The notes beneath the pieces were generated by a model. That model saw only the letters and a list, made by a program, of their open reading frames with translations, made no database searches and was not told the origin of the DNA. Positions 18,811 to 28,842 of a stretch of DNA of 64,000 nt are shown here, piece after piece. The stretch is from Thiolinea disciformis DSM 14473 (GTDB lineage Bacteria; Pseudomonadota; Gammaproteobacteria; Thiotrichales; Thiotrichaceae). The stretch lies in NCBI RefSeq assembly GCF_000371925.1, contig NZ_AQVE01000009.1:1-64000 (forward strand). The letters run 5' to 3'. Numbering within the stretch: position 1 is the stretch's first letter; each line of letters opens with the position of its first letter. Made by a program: the position numbers and the translations under genes.

Positions 18811-19479
18811 ATGAAAAATCTATTGAGTTTTGTTTTCGCATTAAGCTTAAGCATTTCAGCCAGTGCGGCATGGGCGGATACTACTAGCACCACGACTAGC
18901 GCTACTAGCACTACCGCTAGCAGTACTAGCGCAAGCACTGAGAAGCTAAGTACTGACACTAAAACCGATTCAGCCGCAAAACCTACTAGCAAAAACCCTG
19001 TTGTCTTAATTGAAACCAGCAAGGGGAATATCAAAGTTGAACTGGATGCTGAAAAAGCACCAAATACGGTCGAAAACTTCATGGGCTATGTTAAAGATGG
19101 TTTCTATGAAGGTACGATTTTCCACCGCGTTATTCCCAACTTCATGATTCAAGGTGGCGGCATGTTAGCGGACATGACGGAAAAGCCAACCAAACCCTCC
19201 ATCAAAAATGAAGCAAAAAATGGCTTAAAAAATGCCCGCGGCACAATCGCTATGGCACGTACACCTGATCCCGATTCAGCCGCTGCGCAATTCTTTATTA
19301 ATGTTAATGACAATGACTTCTTAAATCACAGCGCAGAAACCTTACAAGGTTGGGGCTATGCTGTATTCGGCAAAGTCTTAGAAGGTATGGATGTAGCGGA
19401 TGCTATCGTCAATGTGAAAACTGAAAATGACAAACCTGTTGACACGATTACTATTAAGAAAATTAGTGTAGTTGAATAA
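18811..19479 (+). CDS. ppiA: Exported cyclophilin-type peptidyl-prolyl isomerase
   Basis: A signal peptide (1-23, cleaved near WADT) is followed by a Thr/Ser/Ala-rich linker (~23-62) and a PpiA/PpiB-like cyclophilin domain (64-222) with the conserved [13 protein letters not shown] and [22 protein letters not shown] segments. It should speed proline isomerisation in periplasmic folding. The linker is encoded by repeated ACTAGC-like hexamers (about 18880-18970), a low-complexity expansion. It follows the phosphoribulokinase-like gene by 98 bp and ends at a clear terminator. The symbol is given by function; the family has several paralogues. Confidence 0.88.
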   Translation: MKNLLSFVFALSLSISASAAWADTTSTTTSATSTTASSTSASTEKLSTDTKTDSAAKPTSKNPVVLIETSKGNIKVELDAEKAPNTVENFMGYVKDGFYEGTIFHRVIPNFMIQGGGMLADMTEKPTKPSIKNEAKNGLKNARGTIAMARTPDPDSAAAQFFINVNDNDFLNHSAETLQGWGYAVFGKVLEGMDVADAIVNVKTENDKPVDTITIKKISVVE

Positions 19480-19502
19480 GCAAGCCTAAAACGCTTACTC
19501 TA

Positions 19503-19528
19503 AAAGCGGTCTTCGTGCCGCTTTTTTT
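19503..19528 (+). terminator. Rho-independent terminator after the cyclophilin gene
   Basis: A 7-bp stem (AAAGCGG/CCGCTTT) with an 8-base loop runs into seven T residues, 24 bp after the cyclophilin stop. A GTG start for the next gene would fall inside this hairpin, which argues for a later start there. Confidence 0.85.
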
Positions 19529-19547
19529 ATTTATGTGGATGCTCACC

Positions 19548-20786
19548 ATGACCGATTCGCAACGTTTTCCCCTCCATTTACTCTTACGTATTTTCATTCC
19601 GTTTGCACTCGGCTATTTCTTATCGTTTCTCTATCGTGTGGTGAATAATGTCATAGCAGGCGATTTAACACGTGATTTAAGTATTGATGCGGGACAATTA
19701 GGCTTACTCACCAGTGCCTACTTAATTAGTTTTGCCGCGTTTCAATTGCCGCTGGGTATTTTATTAGATCGCTATGGCTCACGTCGGGTTGAAGCATTTT
19801 TATTAGTCTTTGCTGCTATAGGAGCTATTGTTTTTGCCCTAGCACAAAGCTTATCTGGTTTAGTACTAGGACGCGCCTTGATTGGTTTTGGCGTCTCAGC
19901 CTGTTTAATGGCCGCTTTACGTGCTTTTGTGCAGTGGTTTCCAGCAGAAAAATTACCGGCTGCTAATGGCTTGCATCTGGCGGCGGGTGGCTTAGGGATT
20001 TTGGCCGCCACTCGTCCGGTTGAATTTGCTTTACAATTTATGGATTGGCGCGGCGTATTTATGATTTTGGCTGGTTTAACCCTTTGCGTAGCTGCTCTCA
20101 TCTTTTTTATCGTACCGGAAAAACCTAATTCCACAGCTCAAGGCAGCTTTAAAGAACAAGTGGCCGGTATCAAACAAATATTCACCTCCGCCACCTTTTG
20201 GCAAAGCGCACCTTGGTCATTCACTACTCAAGGCGCCTCCGGTGCAATTATGGGTCTATGGGCTGGGCCTTGGTTACGCGATGTTGCCTTGTTAGATAGA
20301 CCCGCCAGTGTTGCGATTTTATCGTGGATGGCGGCTGGTGTGATAGCAGGTTATTTCATGACTGGCTTCATTGCAGAACGCTTAGTTAGGCTGGGCATTC
20401 CCCTAGCGCGCGTTTCAGCCATCGGCATGATCTGTTTCATGTTGGTACAAGTGGGCATTATTCTTGAGCTTACCCAGGTTGCCACCTTACTGTGGATTTT
20501 ATTCGGCTTTTTCAGCACCATGGGCGCGCTCACCTACGCGCAATTATCCCAAGCCTTCCCTAAAGTATTAGCCGGTCGGGTGAATACCGCTTTGAATATG
20601 TTGGTATTCGTGTTCGCGTTTACCACGCAATGGTGTATGGGTGAAATTATTAAGTCTTATTCAGCCGCAGGCAGCCCAACTTACGCCCCACAAGGCTATC
20701 AAACAGCCTTTGCGATTGTCTTAGGCATTCAAGTGCTAGGTATGCTGTTTTATCTCTATAAACCCAAGACTAAAAAGCCCATTTAA
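19548..20786 (+). CDS. Major facilitator superfamily transporter
   Basis: A 412-residue MFS carrier with 12 hydrophobic segments. The motif-A-like loop LGILLDRYGSRRVEA (cytoplasmic loop 2-3) is clear, and the N-terminus RIFIPFALGYFLSFLYRVVNNV resembles nitrate/nitrite and sugar-phosphate-type porters. I place the start at ATG 19548, which has GTGGA nine bases upstream. Upstream in-frame GTG (19515) and ATG (19533) codons overlap the preceding terminator. Its stop lies inside a palindromic terminator shared with the convergent yeaH. The substrate is not assignable. Confidence 0.75.
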   Translation: MTDSQRFPLHLLLRIFIPFALGYFLSFLYRVVNNVIAGDLTRDLSIDAGQLGLLTSAYLISFAAFQLPLGILLDRYGSRRVEAFLLVFAAIGAIVFALAQSLSGLVLGRALIGFGVSACLMAALRAFVQWFPAEKLPAANGLHLAAGGLGILAATRPVEFALQFMDWRGVFMILAGLTLCVAALIFFIVPEKPNSTAQGSFKEQVAGIKQIFTSATFWQSAPWSFTTQGASGAIMGLWAGPWLRDVALLDRPASVAILSWMAAGVIAGYFMTGFIAERLVRLGIPLARVSAIGMICFMLVQVGIILELTQVATLLWILFGFFSTMGALTYAQLSQAFPKVLAGRVNTALNMLVFVFAFTTQWCMGEIIKSYSAAGSPTYAPQGYQTAFAIVLGIQVLGMLFYLYKPKTKKPI

Positions 20787-20796
20787 ATGGGCTTTT
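20773..20796. terminator. Perfectly palindromic bidirectional terminator
   Basis: A 24-base perfect palindrome with arms AAAAGCCCATTT and AAATGGGCTTTT lies between convergent genes and spans the stop codon of the MFS gene. Terminal A- and T-runs give U-tracts in both directions. Confidence 0.8.
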
Positions 20797-20806
20797 AAAC
20801 GGTGGC

Positions 20807-22075
20807 TTAGGCATTTTCCATGGTTTTATGGAATAGTTCACGAAATACCGGATAAATTTCTGAATTATCGCGCACACGCTGAATCGCAAAACGATCCGCA
20901 TAATCGCCTTGCAGATGCTCGTATAAGCGCCATAAACCTTGTGGCTCACGATCACCAATTTCAATATAAGTAAAATACTGCACTAAGGGTAAAATGCCAT
21001 CGACTAAGGTTTTATGGCAACGTTGATTATCTTCTTGCCAATTGTCACCATCCGAGGCTTGAGCACAATAAATATTCCATTCGTTCGGTGAATAACGCTC
21101 GTCAATAATATCCGCCATCAAATTTAAGGCACTGGAAACCACTGTACCGCCGGTTTCACGGGAATAGAAAAAGGTCTCTTCATCCACTTCTTGCGCTTGC
21201 GTATGGTGACGAATGAATACCACTTCAATTTTTTCGTAATTTTTCTGCAAAAATAAATACAGCAAGAAAAAGAAACGCTTAGCAGTTTCTTTAATATCTT
21301 GCGTCATTGAACCCGATACATCCATCACACAAAACATAACCGCTTTGGGGGACGGCATTGGCACTTTGATATGCAGATTATATTTAAGGTCAAAATCATC
21401 CAAAAATGGAACACGGTGCAAGCGTACATTGAGCTTTGCTAACTCCGCCTCCAAAGCCAAACGTTTTTCAGTTTCCTCTGCGGGCAATAAGTCTAATTCA
21501 ACCAGAATTTCGCGCTTACGCCGCCGCGCTTTTCCACTTAAAGCCATACGACGCGCTTGAGCACTCCGCATGGTGCGCACAATGTTTAATTGGTTAGGGT
21601 TACCAACCTCACTATAACCCGCGCGACGATGCTCAAAAGCATCCTGCCCCATTAACTGACGCTTGACCATATTCGGTAACGCGAGATCTTCGAATAAATA
21701 ATCCAGAAATTCACTTTGTGAAATCTGGAATACGAATTCATCTTCGCCCTCACCCGAATCAGAAGCTTGTCCCGAACCACTACCGCCACCACCGCCTGAC
21801 GGTGGGCGAGGAATCCGATCGCCTTGCACGAATTCCTTATTTCCCGGATGCACAATATCGCGTTGACCGCCCTTACCATGGCGAAAGGTTGGCTCAGAAA
21901 TATCGCGCTTCGGAATCGTAATCGTGTCGCCGCGCTCCATATCGGTGATATTACGGCGACTCACTGCATCTGAAACCGCTTCGCGAATTTGTTTGTGATA
22001 GCGTTTTAAAAAACGTTGGCGATTCACCAAGCTTTTATTTTTGCTATTCAAACGACGGTCAACGATATAAGCCAT
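20807..22075 (-). CDS. yeaH: YeaH/YhbH family protein (DUF444, VWA-like)
   Basis: A 422-residue DUF444 protein. The N-terminal third is basic with a Gly/Ser-rich stretch at about 92-110. The C-terminal part carries a von Willebrand A fold with MIDAS motif [12 protein letters not shown] (~250-260). In E. coli, yeaG and yeaH are co-expressed during nitrogen starvation and stationary phase; the pair is widely conserved, usually with a SpoVR-family gene. The start is 28 bp after the yeaG stop, so they form an operon. No SpoVR gene follows; the next gene is a convergent MFS gene. Confidence 0.92.
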   Translation of the reverse strand: MAYIVDRRLNSKNKSLVNRQRFLKRYHKQIREAVSDAVSRRNITDMERGDTITIPKRDISEPTFRHGKGGQRDIVHPGNKEFVQGDRIPRPPSGGGGGSGSGQASDSGEGEDEFVFQISQSEFLDYLFEDLALPNMVKRQLMGQDAFEHRRAGYSEVGNPNQLNIVRTMRSAQARRMALSGKARRRKREILVELDLLPAEETEKRLALEAELAKLNVRLHRVPFLDDFDLKYNLHIKVPMPSPKAVMFCVMDVSGSMTQDIKETAKRFFFLLYLFLQKNYEKIEVVFIRHHTQAQEVDEETFFYSRETGGTVVSSALNLMADIIDERYSPNEWNIYCAQASDGDNWQEDNQRCHKTLVDGILPLVQYFTYIEIGDREPQGLWRLYEHLQGDYADRFAIQRVRDNSEIYPVFRELFHKTMENA

Positions 22076-22103
22076 CTAGTGTGCTCCCTAACTTACGACG
22101 CGA

Positions 22104-24026
22104 TTATTGTGATTTACGCACCCGTAAATACCACTCAGCGAGTAAGCGTACCTGTTTTTCCGTGTAGCCACGTTTCATCATGCGCTCAACGAAATTATCG
22201 TGCTTGCGTTGCTCTTCATTGGAAGATTTTGCCCCATAAGAAATCACCGGCAATAAATCCTCAGTACTAGAGAACATTTTCATCTCAATCACACGGCGCA
22301 ATTTTTCATAACTCGTCCAGTTTGGATTTTTGCCATTATTATTCGCACGCGCACGCAACACAAAATTCACGATTTCATTACGGAAATCTTTCGGATTGCT
22401 GATGCCTGCTGGCTTTTCGATTTTTTCCAAATCCGCATTTAAGGCCGAACGATCCAAGAAATCACCGGTTTCAGGGTCGCGATACTCTTGATCTTGAATC
22501 CAGAAATCCGCATAAGTGACATAACGATCGAATAAATTCTGACCATACTCAGAGTAAGATTCTAGGTAGGCGGTTTGAATTTCTTTACCGATAAAATCCA
22601 CATAGCGCGGAGACAGATACTCTTTAATGAAGCTGATATAACGTGCTTCCAGCTCGGCGGGGAATTGTTCTTTTTCTACTTGGCGCTCTAACACATACAT
22701 CAAGTGAACAGGATCAGCGGCGACTTCTACCGCGTCAAAGTTAAATACCTTAGAGAGAATCTTGAAAGCAAAACGGGTGGAAAGACCCGACATCCCTTCA
22801 TCAACCCCAGCCGTATCTTGGTATTCCTGAATGGTTTTGGCTTTTGGATCGATATCTTTCAGGTTTTCACCATCATAAATCCGCATCTTGGAGAAGAGAT
22901 TCGAGTTTTCTGGCTCTTTCAGACGCGACAAGATAATAAACTGTGCCAACATTTTCAGCGTATCCGGTGCACAAGGCGCCGAATGTAATGAGCTGCTGAT
23001 CAGGAGTTTTTCATAAATCTTAATTTCTTCCGTGACGCGCAAGCAGTAAGGCACTTTGACAATGGATACGCGGTCAATGAAGGCTTCATTATTTTTATTG
23101 TTCTTGAAGGTTTGCCATTCTGACTCATTCGAGTGCGCCAAAATCACCCCACTGAATGGAATAGCGCCGATACTTTCCGTACCGTTGTAATTACCTTCTT
23201 GGGTAGCGGTTAGGAGTGGATGTAGCACTTTAATCGGTGCTTTAAACATCTCAACGAATTCCATCAAGCCTTGGTTAGACAAACACAAACCACCTGAATA
23301 GCTATAAGCATCAGGATCGTTCTGAGGATAGTCTTCCAGTTTGCGAATATCTACCTTACCTACTAAGGATGAAATATCTTGGTTATTTTCATCGCCCGGC
23401 TCGGTTTTAGAAATTGCAATTTGATTTAAGCGTGAAGGATAACGTTTGACGACACGGAATTTAGTGATGTCACCGCCAAACTCTTGCAAACGCTTTACGG
23501 CCCAAGGTGACATGATGGTGCGTAGATAACGGCGTGGAATACCATAATCTTCTTCTAAAATCGCGCCATCTTCTTCCGGATTAAACAAGCCTAGTGGTGA
23601 TTCATTAACCGGTGAACCCTTGATGGCATAAATGGGGGCTTTTTCCATTAAGGCTTTAAGGCGCTCAGCCAAGGAGGACTTACCACCACCGACTGGCCCT
23701 AATAGATACAAGACTTGTTTAGCTTCTTCCAAGCCTTGCGCGGAGTGACGTAAAAAAGAAACGATTTGCTCAATCGCATCTTCCATACCGTAAAACTCTG
23801 AGAAAGCTGGATAACGACGAATCACTTTATTAGAAAAAATGCGACTCAAACGTGGATCACGTGAGGTATCAACTAACTCGGGTTCACCAATAGCCCAAAG
23901 TAGTCGTTCAGCCCCCGTGGCATAGGCCATCGGCTCGCGCTTACACAAATCAAGGTATTCTTGTAGGCTAAACTCTTCCTCCTTGAGTGTTTCATAGCGG
24001 GACTGATAGTGACTGAAAATACTCAT
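22104..24026 (-). CDS. yeaG: PrkA-type serine protein kinase YeaG
   Basis: 640 residues with an N-terminal AAA+-like PrkA domain (Walker A GPVGGGKSS at 110-118) and a C-terminal PrkA kinase-like domain. Homologues act in stationary-phase, nitrogen-stress or sporulation signalling. I chose the ATG at 24026 (MSIFSHYQSRYE) because it matches E. coli YeaG in length (~644) and has a GAAGGGG ribosome site 7 bases upstream. The frame stays open further upstream to 24110, but those 28 residues do not look conserved. It is the first gene of yeaG-yeaH. Confidence 0.93.
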   Translation of the reverse strand: MSIFSHYQSRYETLKEEEFSLQEYLDLCKREPMAYATGAERLLWAIGEPELVDTSRDPRLSRIFSNKVIRRYPAFSEFYGMEDAIEQIVSFLRHSAQGLEEAKQVLYLLGPVGGGKSSLAERLKALMEKAPIYAIKGSPVNESPLGLFNPEEDGAILEEDYGIPRRYLRTIMSPWAVKRLQEFGGDITKFRVVKRYPSRLNQIAISKTEPGDENNQDISSLVGKVDIRKLEDYPQNDPDAYSYSGGLCLSNQGLMEFVEMFKAPIKVLHPLLTATQEGNYNGTESIGAIPFSGVILAHSNESEWQTFKNNKNNEAFIDRVSIVKVPYCLRVTEEIKIYEKLLISSSLHSAPCAPDTLKMLAQFIILSRLKEPENSNLFSKMRIYDGENLKDIDPKAKTIQEYQDTAGVDEGMSGLSTRFAFKILSKVFNFDAVEVAADPVHLMYVLERQVEKEQFPAELEARYISFIKEYLSPRYVDFIGKEIQTAYLESYSEYGQNLFDRYVTYADFWIQDQEYRDPETGDFLDRSALNADLEKIEKPAGISNPKDFRNEIVNFVLRARANNNGKNPNWTSYEKLRRVIEMKMFSSTEDLLPVISYGAKSSNEEQRKHDNFVERMMKRGYTEKQVRLLAEWYLRVRKSQ

Positions 24027-24460
24027 TTTTAACCCCTTCCGACAGGCTGCGAAAATATCGTCCTGCCATTGACTATAGAGTGGAATCGCAACAACACAAG
24101 TGTCTGACAATTATTTTGACATTAACAATGCGTTCTACGTTCATTTTCATACTGTAATGCATTTGTATCCAAATACCCACAGGACAACCATGTACGAAGA
24201 TTAGGCAGCGCTGTAACGCCATAGGTGGATGAGATTACCTCAAAGCGGTAATGGTTATGCCGCCAAGGTGGAGTACGAGGACTGCCGTTTCTTATTGTAT
24301 TTATCATGTACAGCCCGCCCCAAGGTGTGCTTAGAGCTGTTGAATGATGACGATCAAGGGCAAGACTAACTGGCAGCACTTAAACACAATCTGAATCGTC
24401 ATTAAAATCGTTTTGTTAGCGGAAATAGCTAAAACTTAAGCTTAGCTATTCCCTCGTTAT
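24027..24460. other. Intergenic region upstream of yeaG
   Basis: 434 bp with no gene I can support. A minus-strand open frame at 24122-24379 (85 codons) has no ribosome site, no recognisable domain and an atypical composition (many Arg, Thr, Asn). The yeaG promoter should lie here. Stress-sigma-factor control of yeaG is known in E. coli but I do not see a convincing matching promoter. Confidence 0.45.
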
Positions 24461-24748
24461 TTACCAGATAAATCGTGCATTACGGCTATGTTTTGGGATA
24501 CGGCAATAAGTGCCCGCCGTTTTAATACGTTTCACCTTACCACGCTTCGCACTGGTTTTAACCATTCGCACCGGTGTACGTTTTAACATAACCATACACG
24601 TACAACGCACTAAGGCTTTTTGGACAGTGGGTTGAGAGCGAGAGCTAGCCTGCGCATTGCCCGCCGTAAACAGCATGGTCGTAGCACCCAGCAGAGTTAA
24701 ACCCAATACCCAGTAAGTATTTCGTTTGGTAGAGATAGACTTAGTCAT
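24461..24748 (-). CDS. Small exported basic protein, unknown function
   Basis: 95 residues with a signal peptide (~1-35, hydrophobic VLGLTLLGATTMLFTAG, cut after AQA). The mature part is strongly basic (many Lys/Arg) with three cysteines, two of them in CTC. A perfect AAAGGAGGT ribosome site lies 6-7 bases before the ATG, implying high expression. It follows another small exported basic protein by 31 bp on the same strand, so the two are likely co-transcribed. No family is recognised; a surface-binding, nucleic-acid-binding or antimicrobial-like role would be speculation. Confidence 0.6.
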   Translation of the reverse strand: MTKSISTKRNTYWVLGLTLLGATTMLFTAGNAQASSRSQPTVQKALVRCTCMVMLKRTPVRMVKTSAKRGKVKRIKTAGTYCRIPKHSRNARFIW

Positions 24749-24779
24749 GAGAGACCTCCTTTATAGACTACAGCGTTAC

Positions 24780-25115
24780 TTAGCTGTAATACGCCACAGG
24801 GTAGGCTGGGCGCACATAACCCATACCAAACACTTGCTTGGCGACTTGATTGGAACGTAAGGCTAGGCTGGTAGCACCCTGACGCATATTGCGTGCTTTA
24901 CGCGTCAAACCCACAGGATTGATACCACGTTTTTTATAATAGCCCACAGTTTTCTCAAGCGAGCGTGCATGTTTATTCAAGCACCACGCTGAAGCACGAT
25001 AATCATTAGCTTTATTAATTAATGGTGAGAATGATTTAGCGCTAGCTTCAGAGCTAATACTTAGGCCCAAAGGAACAACACTCGCGAACAGAGCGTATTG
25101 CATTATTTTTCTCAT
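24780..25115 (-). CDS. Small exported basic protein, unknown function
   Basis: About 111 residues: signal peptide (MRKIMQYALFASVVPLGLSISSEASA), then a basic, helical-looking mature region (SLEKTVGYYKKRGINPVGLTRKARNMRQGATSLALRS is spread over ~55-90) and a Tyr/Pro-rich tail (VRPAYPVAYYS). I prefer the ATG at 25115 (GGAG eight bases upstream) over a GTG two codons earlier. A plausible promoter lies upstream at 25177-25204. It precedes the second small basic exported protein. No family is recognised. Confidence 0.6.
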   Translation of the reverse strand: MRKIMQYALFASVVPLGLSISSEASAKSFSPLINKANDYRASAWCLNKHARSLEKTVGYYKKRGINPVGLTRKARNMRQGATSLALRSNQVAKQVFGMGYVRPAYPVAYYS

Positions 25116-25176
25116 AGTCACTACTCCAGATTATTTTTGATAACAGGATGATTTTAAAACACCATCCCTAGTAAGT

Positions 25177-25204
25177 AGTCTAGCTCTGATTAATAGAGGT
25201 TCAA
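25177..25204 (-). promoter_or_regulatory. Candidate sigma-70 promoter for the small exported protein genes
   Basis: On the minus strand TTGAAC is followed after 16 bases by TAGACT, within very AT-rich DNA, about 60 bp before the 25115 start. The hexamers match the sigma-70 consensus reasonably well, but the spacing is one base short. Confidence 0.35.
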
Positions 25205-25335
25205 ATCGTAATTTTAAATAAAAACATCTTTGATTTTATTAAAAATACAATCCAACCGCTTATCTGAAAAATAATAACGTTTATAGTAGATATGGAGAAT
25301 ACCTATAAAAACTTTCAATATAAATTTTTTCGCAA

Positions 25336-26112
25336 TCAAACCAAATAAAAGCTTAACCTTTGTGAAACATACCGTTTGTCACTTAAATAACTGCGCTCAT
25401 AAAAATACCCTTGCCCCTGTTTATTGACAGCAATCAAGCTCGAACAACGCGTCCCATAATTATGGCGTGTATTGCGAATAAATAGGGGTGACAACCAGCG
25501 CTCTCCTTCCAAACCAATACCGGTGTCGGGCAAGTCCTGATCATTTGCCATTTCGCTGTGTAGTAATAGATCTAATAGCCAATCAGGATTCAAACTTTCA
25601 CCCTTGGCTAACCAAGCTTTCAGTGCGGTCTTGCCATGCTCTACTTTTGGCCAAGGCGTATCCAACGCCGCATTACTAAGGCCATATAAACCATCCGCTA
25701 ATGGCTCAAGGTTTGGCGTTTGACGATTCGATAAGTAATAGAACTGATTCGGCAAAGTTCCCGCGATTAAATTGAAACCCGCGTAAGTGTCTTGTTGTTG
25801 AACGATGTGGTTTAGATAATCCGGAATAGTTTGCTGTGTGGTTAAGGTGTCTGTCACCAACCAGCCCCGCGAACGCTCGCCTGCTTGCGTTGGAAAATGG
25901 CGTACATTGGTGACAAAAGCAAGGCGTGCATTAATTTGATTTAAAGCCAACCACGAGCCACCCGACTCCAAATCACGCCCACCTACCAGTGCTGGATTAT
26001 CGTGCCACGTTTGTAACGCGGCACTGTCCCGATCAAAACGTTCATCACGGTTATGCAGCAAAATAAAGGGATAAGCGGGGTGTTGATTAAGCGCGAATAA
26101 GGCCAAACACAT
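25336..26112 (-). CDS. NRDE-family (TANGO2-like) protein
   Basis: 258 residues beginning MCLALFALNQHPAYPFILLHNRDE. The N-terminal Cys2 and the NRDE motif (HNRDERFDRD, ~21-30) define the NRDE/TANGO2 family, with GGRDLESGGSWLALN conserved at ~45-59. Eukaryotic and bacterial members have been linked to haem trafficking, but the biochemical role is unsettled. I set the start at 26112, where GGAGGAG lies 6 bases upstream; the frame extends to 26178 without conserved sequence. It is divergent from prfB, 119 bp apart. Confidence 0.85.
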   Translation of the reverse strand: MCLALFALNQHPAYPFILLHNRDERFDRDSAALQTWHDNPALVGGRDLESGGSWLALNQINARLAFVTNVRHFPTQAGERSRGWLVTDTLTTQQTIPDYLNHIVQQQDTYAGFNLIAGTLPNQFYYLSNRQTPNLEPLADGLYGLSNAALDTPWPKVEHGKTALKAWLAKGESLNPDWLLDLLLHSEMANDQDLPDTGIGLEGERWLSPLFIRNTRHNYGTRCSSLIAVNKQGQGYFYERSYLSDKRYVSQRLSFYLV

Positions 26113-26231
26113 GGCGAACTCCTCCAAACAAGGTGCGTTAAGCATAACCTTTTTTGCGCTGCACACAACGCTAGGCACATCAGCCAGAGCTTGGTATTAT
26201 CTCGGCCTTTCGTTTTTAGAAGATTGCAGTC

Positions 26232-27327
26232 ATGGAACTGAACCTCATTTATACCCGAATCAAAGACCTTCAGGCGCGTTTGGATGCGCTGAGGGGGTAT
26301 CTTTGACTTTGATACCAAACACGAACGCCTCGAAGAAGTAAATCGCGAACTCGAAGACCCCACTATCTGGAATAATCCCGATTACGCTCAACAGCTTGGT
26401 AAAGAGCGCTCCTATTTAGAAGGTGTTGTGTTGGGGATTACTCGCCTTACCAATGGCCTTAATGATGGCAATGAATTACTAGCGCTGGCCGAAGCCGAAA
26501 ATGATGAAGCCAGCGTCAATGGTGTCATAGCTGATATAGATAGCATTGAAGCCGATATTGAAAAGCTCGAATTCCAACGTATGTTCTCAGGTGAGTTGGA
26601 TGCTAATAATGCCTTCTTAGATATTCAATCTGGCGCCGGTGGCACCGAAGCCCAAGATTGGACGGAAATGCTATTGCGCATGTATTTGCGTTGGGGCGAA
26701 GCCAAAGGTTTTAAGACTGAATTGATTGAAGCCTCACCGGGGGATGTGGCCGGTATCAAAAGTGCCACCATTAGTTTTGAAGGCCCTTATGCGTTTGGTT
26801 GGCTCAGAACTGAAACGGGCGTGCATCGTTTAGTGCGTAAATCACCGTTTAGCTCAGCAGGTGCGCGTCATACCTCATTTGCGGGGGTGTTTGTTTCGCC
26901 CGAAATTGACGACGCGATTGAGATCGATATTAATCCGGCTGATTTACGGATCGATGTTTATCGTGCCTCGGGCGCCGGTGGTCAGCACGTTAACCGAACC
27001 GAATCTGCGGTAAGGATCACTCACCTGCCGACTAATACCGTCGTGCAATGTCAAAATGGGCGCTCCCAGCATCAAAATAAAGACACGGCGATGAAGCAAT
27101 TACGCGCCAAGTTATACGAGTTGGAAATGCTCAAACGTAATGCGGAAAAGCAGGCCTTGGAAGACACCAAATCGGATGTCGGTTGGGGCAGCCAAATTCG
27201 TTCTTATGTATTGGATCAATCGCGCATAAAAGATTTGCGCACAGGCGTTGAAACCTCAAATACGCAGGCCGTATTGGATGGGGATTTAGACAAATTTATT
27301 GAAGCTAGTTTGAAAAGCGGACTGTAA
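26232..27327 (+). CDS. prfB: Peptide chain release factor 2, with a +1 programmed frameshift
   Basis: RF2 ends translation at UGA and UAA. The gene starts at ATG 26232 ([24 protein letters not shown]), meets an in-frame TGA at 26304 and continues in the +1 frame from 26305 ([16 protein letters not shown]) to 27327, giving about 364 residues, the normal length. The GGQ catalytic motif ([15 protein letters not shown]) and the family's codon-recognition region are present. The first 24 codons are in a different frame from the rest, so a simple frame search would start the gene late, at 26428. lysS follows 2 bp after the stop, as in many gammaproteobacteria. Confidence 0.97.
26292..26307 (+). promoter_or_regulatory. 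RF2 autoregulatory +1 frameshift site
   Basis: The sequence AGGGGGTATCTTTGAC contains the internal Shine-Dalgarno-like AGGGGG, the CTT slip codon (26301-26303) and the TGA stop followed by C, exactly the well-known prfB recoding signal. Low RF2 slows termination at this TGA and favours the +1 shift, so the factor limits its own synthesis. Confidence 0.97.
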
Positions 27328-27329
27328 TC

Positions 27330-28826
27330 ATGAGCGAGCCAGAGCAACACCACGACGAGAATAAACTCATTACGCAACGCCGCGAAAAGCTAGCGCACTT
27401 ACGTGGGCAAGGCATCGCTTTCCCGAATGATGTGACACGTGAGCACAAGGCGGCAGAGTTGCATGAACAGTACGAGCAATATGATAAGCCTTGGTTTGAG
27501 ACTACTGAAATTCCCGTGACAGTTGCTGGTCGCTTAATGCTAAAACGTTTAATGGGCAAGGCTAGTTTCTCGACCCTGTCTGATGTCTCAGGACGCATTC
27601 AATTATATGTACAGAAAAATGCAGTCGGTGACGAATTATTCGAGCAATACACCCACTGGGATTTAGGCGATATTATTTGGGCAAAAGGCACACTTTTTAA
27701 AACCCAAACTGGTGAATTATCGGTCAAAGTCAAAGAAATTCGCCTACTGACTAAATCACTACGTCCATTGCCAGAAAAGTTTCATGGTTTAACTGACCAA
27801 GAACAGCGGTATCGCCAGCGTTATCTTGATTTGATTATGAATCAAGAATCGCGTGAAACTTTCAAAATGCGTTCCAAAATCATCAGCTATATTCGTAACT
27901 TCTTCATCCAGCGCGATTATCTGGAAGTCGAAACACCGATGCTCCAAGTGATTCCGGGTGGTGCCGCAGCACGGCCTTTTATCACGCATCATAATGCCCT
28001 CGATTTGCCGATGTATTTGCGGATTGCGCCGGAGCTTTACTTAAAACGTTTGGTCGTGGGTGGTTTTGAGCGGGTGTTTGAAATCAACCGCAACTTCCGT
28101 AATGAAGGCGTTTCGGTGCGACATAATCCCGAATTCACCATGATTGAATTCTACCAAGCTTATGCTACTTACACGGACTTAATCGACTTGACTGAGGCTT
28201 TATTTAAAGGTTTAGCGACTGATTTATTAGGGAGCAGTGAAGTCACTTATCAAGGCCAAGTATTTGATTTTGGAAAACCGTTCGAGCGCATTACGATTCG
28301 TGATGCGATTCTGAAATACAATCCTGACGTTACCCCAGCGCAGATTGATCAGCTGGAATCAGCGCGTGCACTCGCCAAGAAAGTCCATGCCCCCATTAAA
28401 GATAGCGATGGCTTAGGCAAAGTGCAAGTAGCCATTTTTGAAGAAACGGTTGAGCATTTATTGCAACAGCCCACCTTTGTGATGCAGCATCCTGCAGAAG
28501 TATCACCTCTAGCACGGCTCAATGATGAAAATCCTTTCGTTACTGACCGCTTCGAGTTTTATATTGGCGGACGTGAAATCGGCAATGGTTTCTCAGAGTT
28601 AAATGATGCAGAAGATCAAGCCGAACGCTTCCAACAGCAAGTACGCGATAAAGAAGCGGGTGATGATGAAGCGATGTTTTATGACGCTGACTTCATACGC
28701 GCTTTGGAGTACGGTATGCCACCCACCGCAGGCGAAGGGATTGGCATTGACCGTTTGGTGATGCTATTTACGGATTCACCGTCGATCCGCGATGTGATTC
28801 TATTTCCGCATATGCGACCTGAATAA
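27330..28826 (+). CDS. lysS: Lysyl-tRNA synthetase, class II
   Basis: 498 residues: an N-terminal OB-fold anticodon-binding domain (~60-165) and a class II catalytic core with motif 1 ([11 protein letters not shown]), motif 2 ([29 protein letters not shown]) split over ~250-280, and motif 3 ([14 protein letters not shown]) near the end. It charges tRNA-Lys. It is transcribed with prfB (2-bp gap) and ends at a strong terminator. Confidence 0.97.
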   Translation: MSEPEQHHDENKLITQRREKLAHLRGQGIAFPNDVTREHKAAELHEQYEQYDKPWFETTEIPVTVAGRLMLKRLMGKASFSTLSDVSGRIQLYVQKNAVGDELFEQYTHWDLGDIIWAKGTLFKTQTGELSVKVKEIRLLTKSLRPLPEKFHGLTDQEQRYRQRYLDLIMNQESRETFKMRSKIISYIRNFFIQRDYLEVETPMLQVIPGGAAARPFITHHNALDLPMYLRIAPELYLKRLVVGGFERVFEINRNFRNEGVSVRHNPEFTMIEFYQAYATYTDLIDLTEALFKGLATDLLGSSEVTYQGQVFDFGKPFERITIRDAILKYNPDVTPAQIDQLESARALAKKVHAPIKDSDGLGKVQVAIFEETVEHLLQQPTFVMQHPAEVSPLARLNDENPFVTDRFEFYIGGREIGNGFSELNDAEDQAERFQQQVRDKEAGDDEAMFYDADFIRALEYGMPPTAGEGIGIDRLVMLFTDSPSIRDVILFPHMRPE

Positions 28827-28842
28827 GCTCCCATACTTTTAT

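Noticed and set aside
18771-19082. Minus-strand frame opposite the cyclophilin signal peptide and linker
   Set aside because: Low-complexity Val/Leu/Ala sequence caused by the repetitive linker on the real coding strand.
24122-24379. Minus-strand open frame of 85 codons upstream of yeaG
   Set aside because: No ribosome site, no recognisable domain and unusual composition; it lies in the likely promoter region. Described only as part of the intergenic entry.
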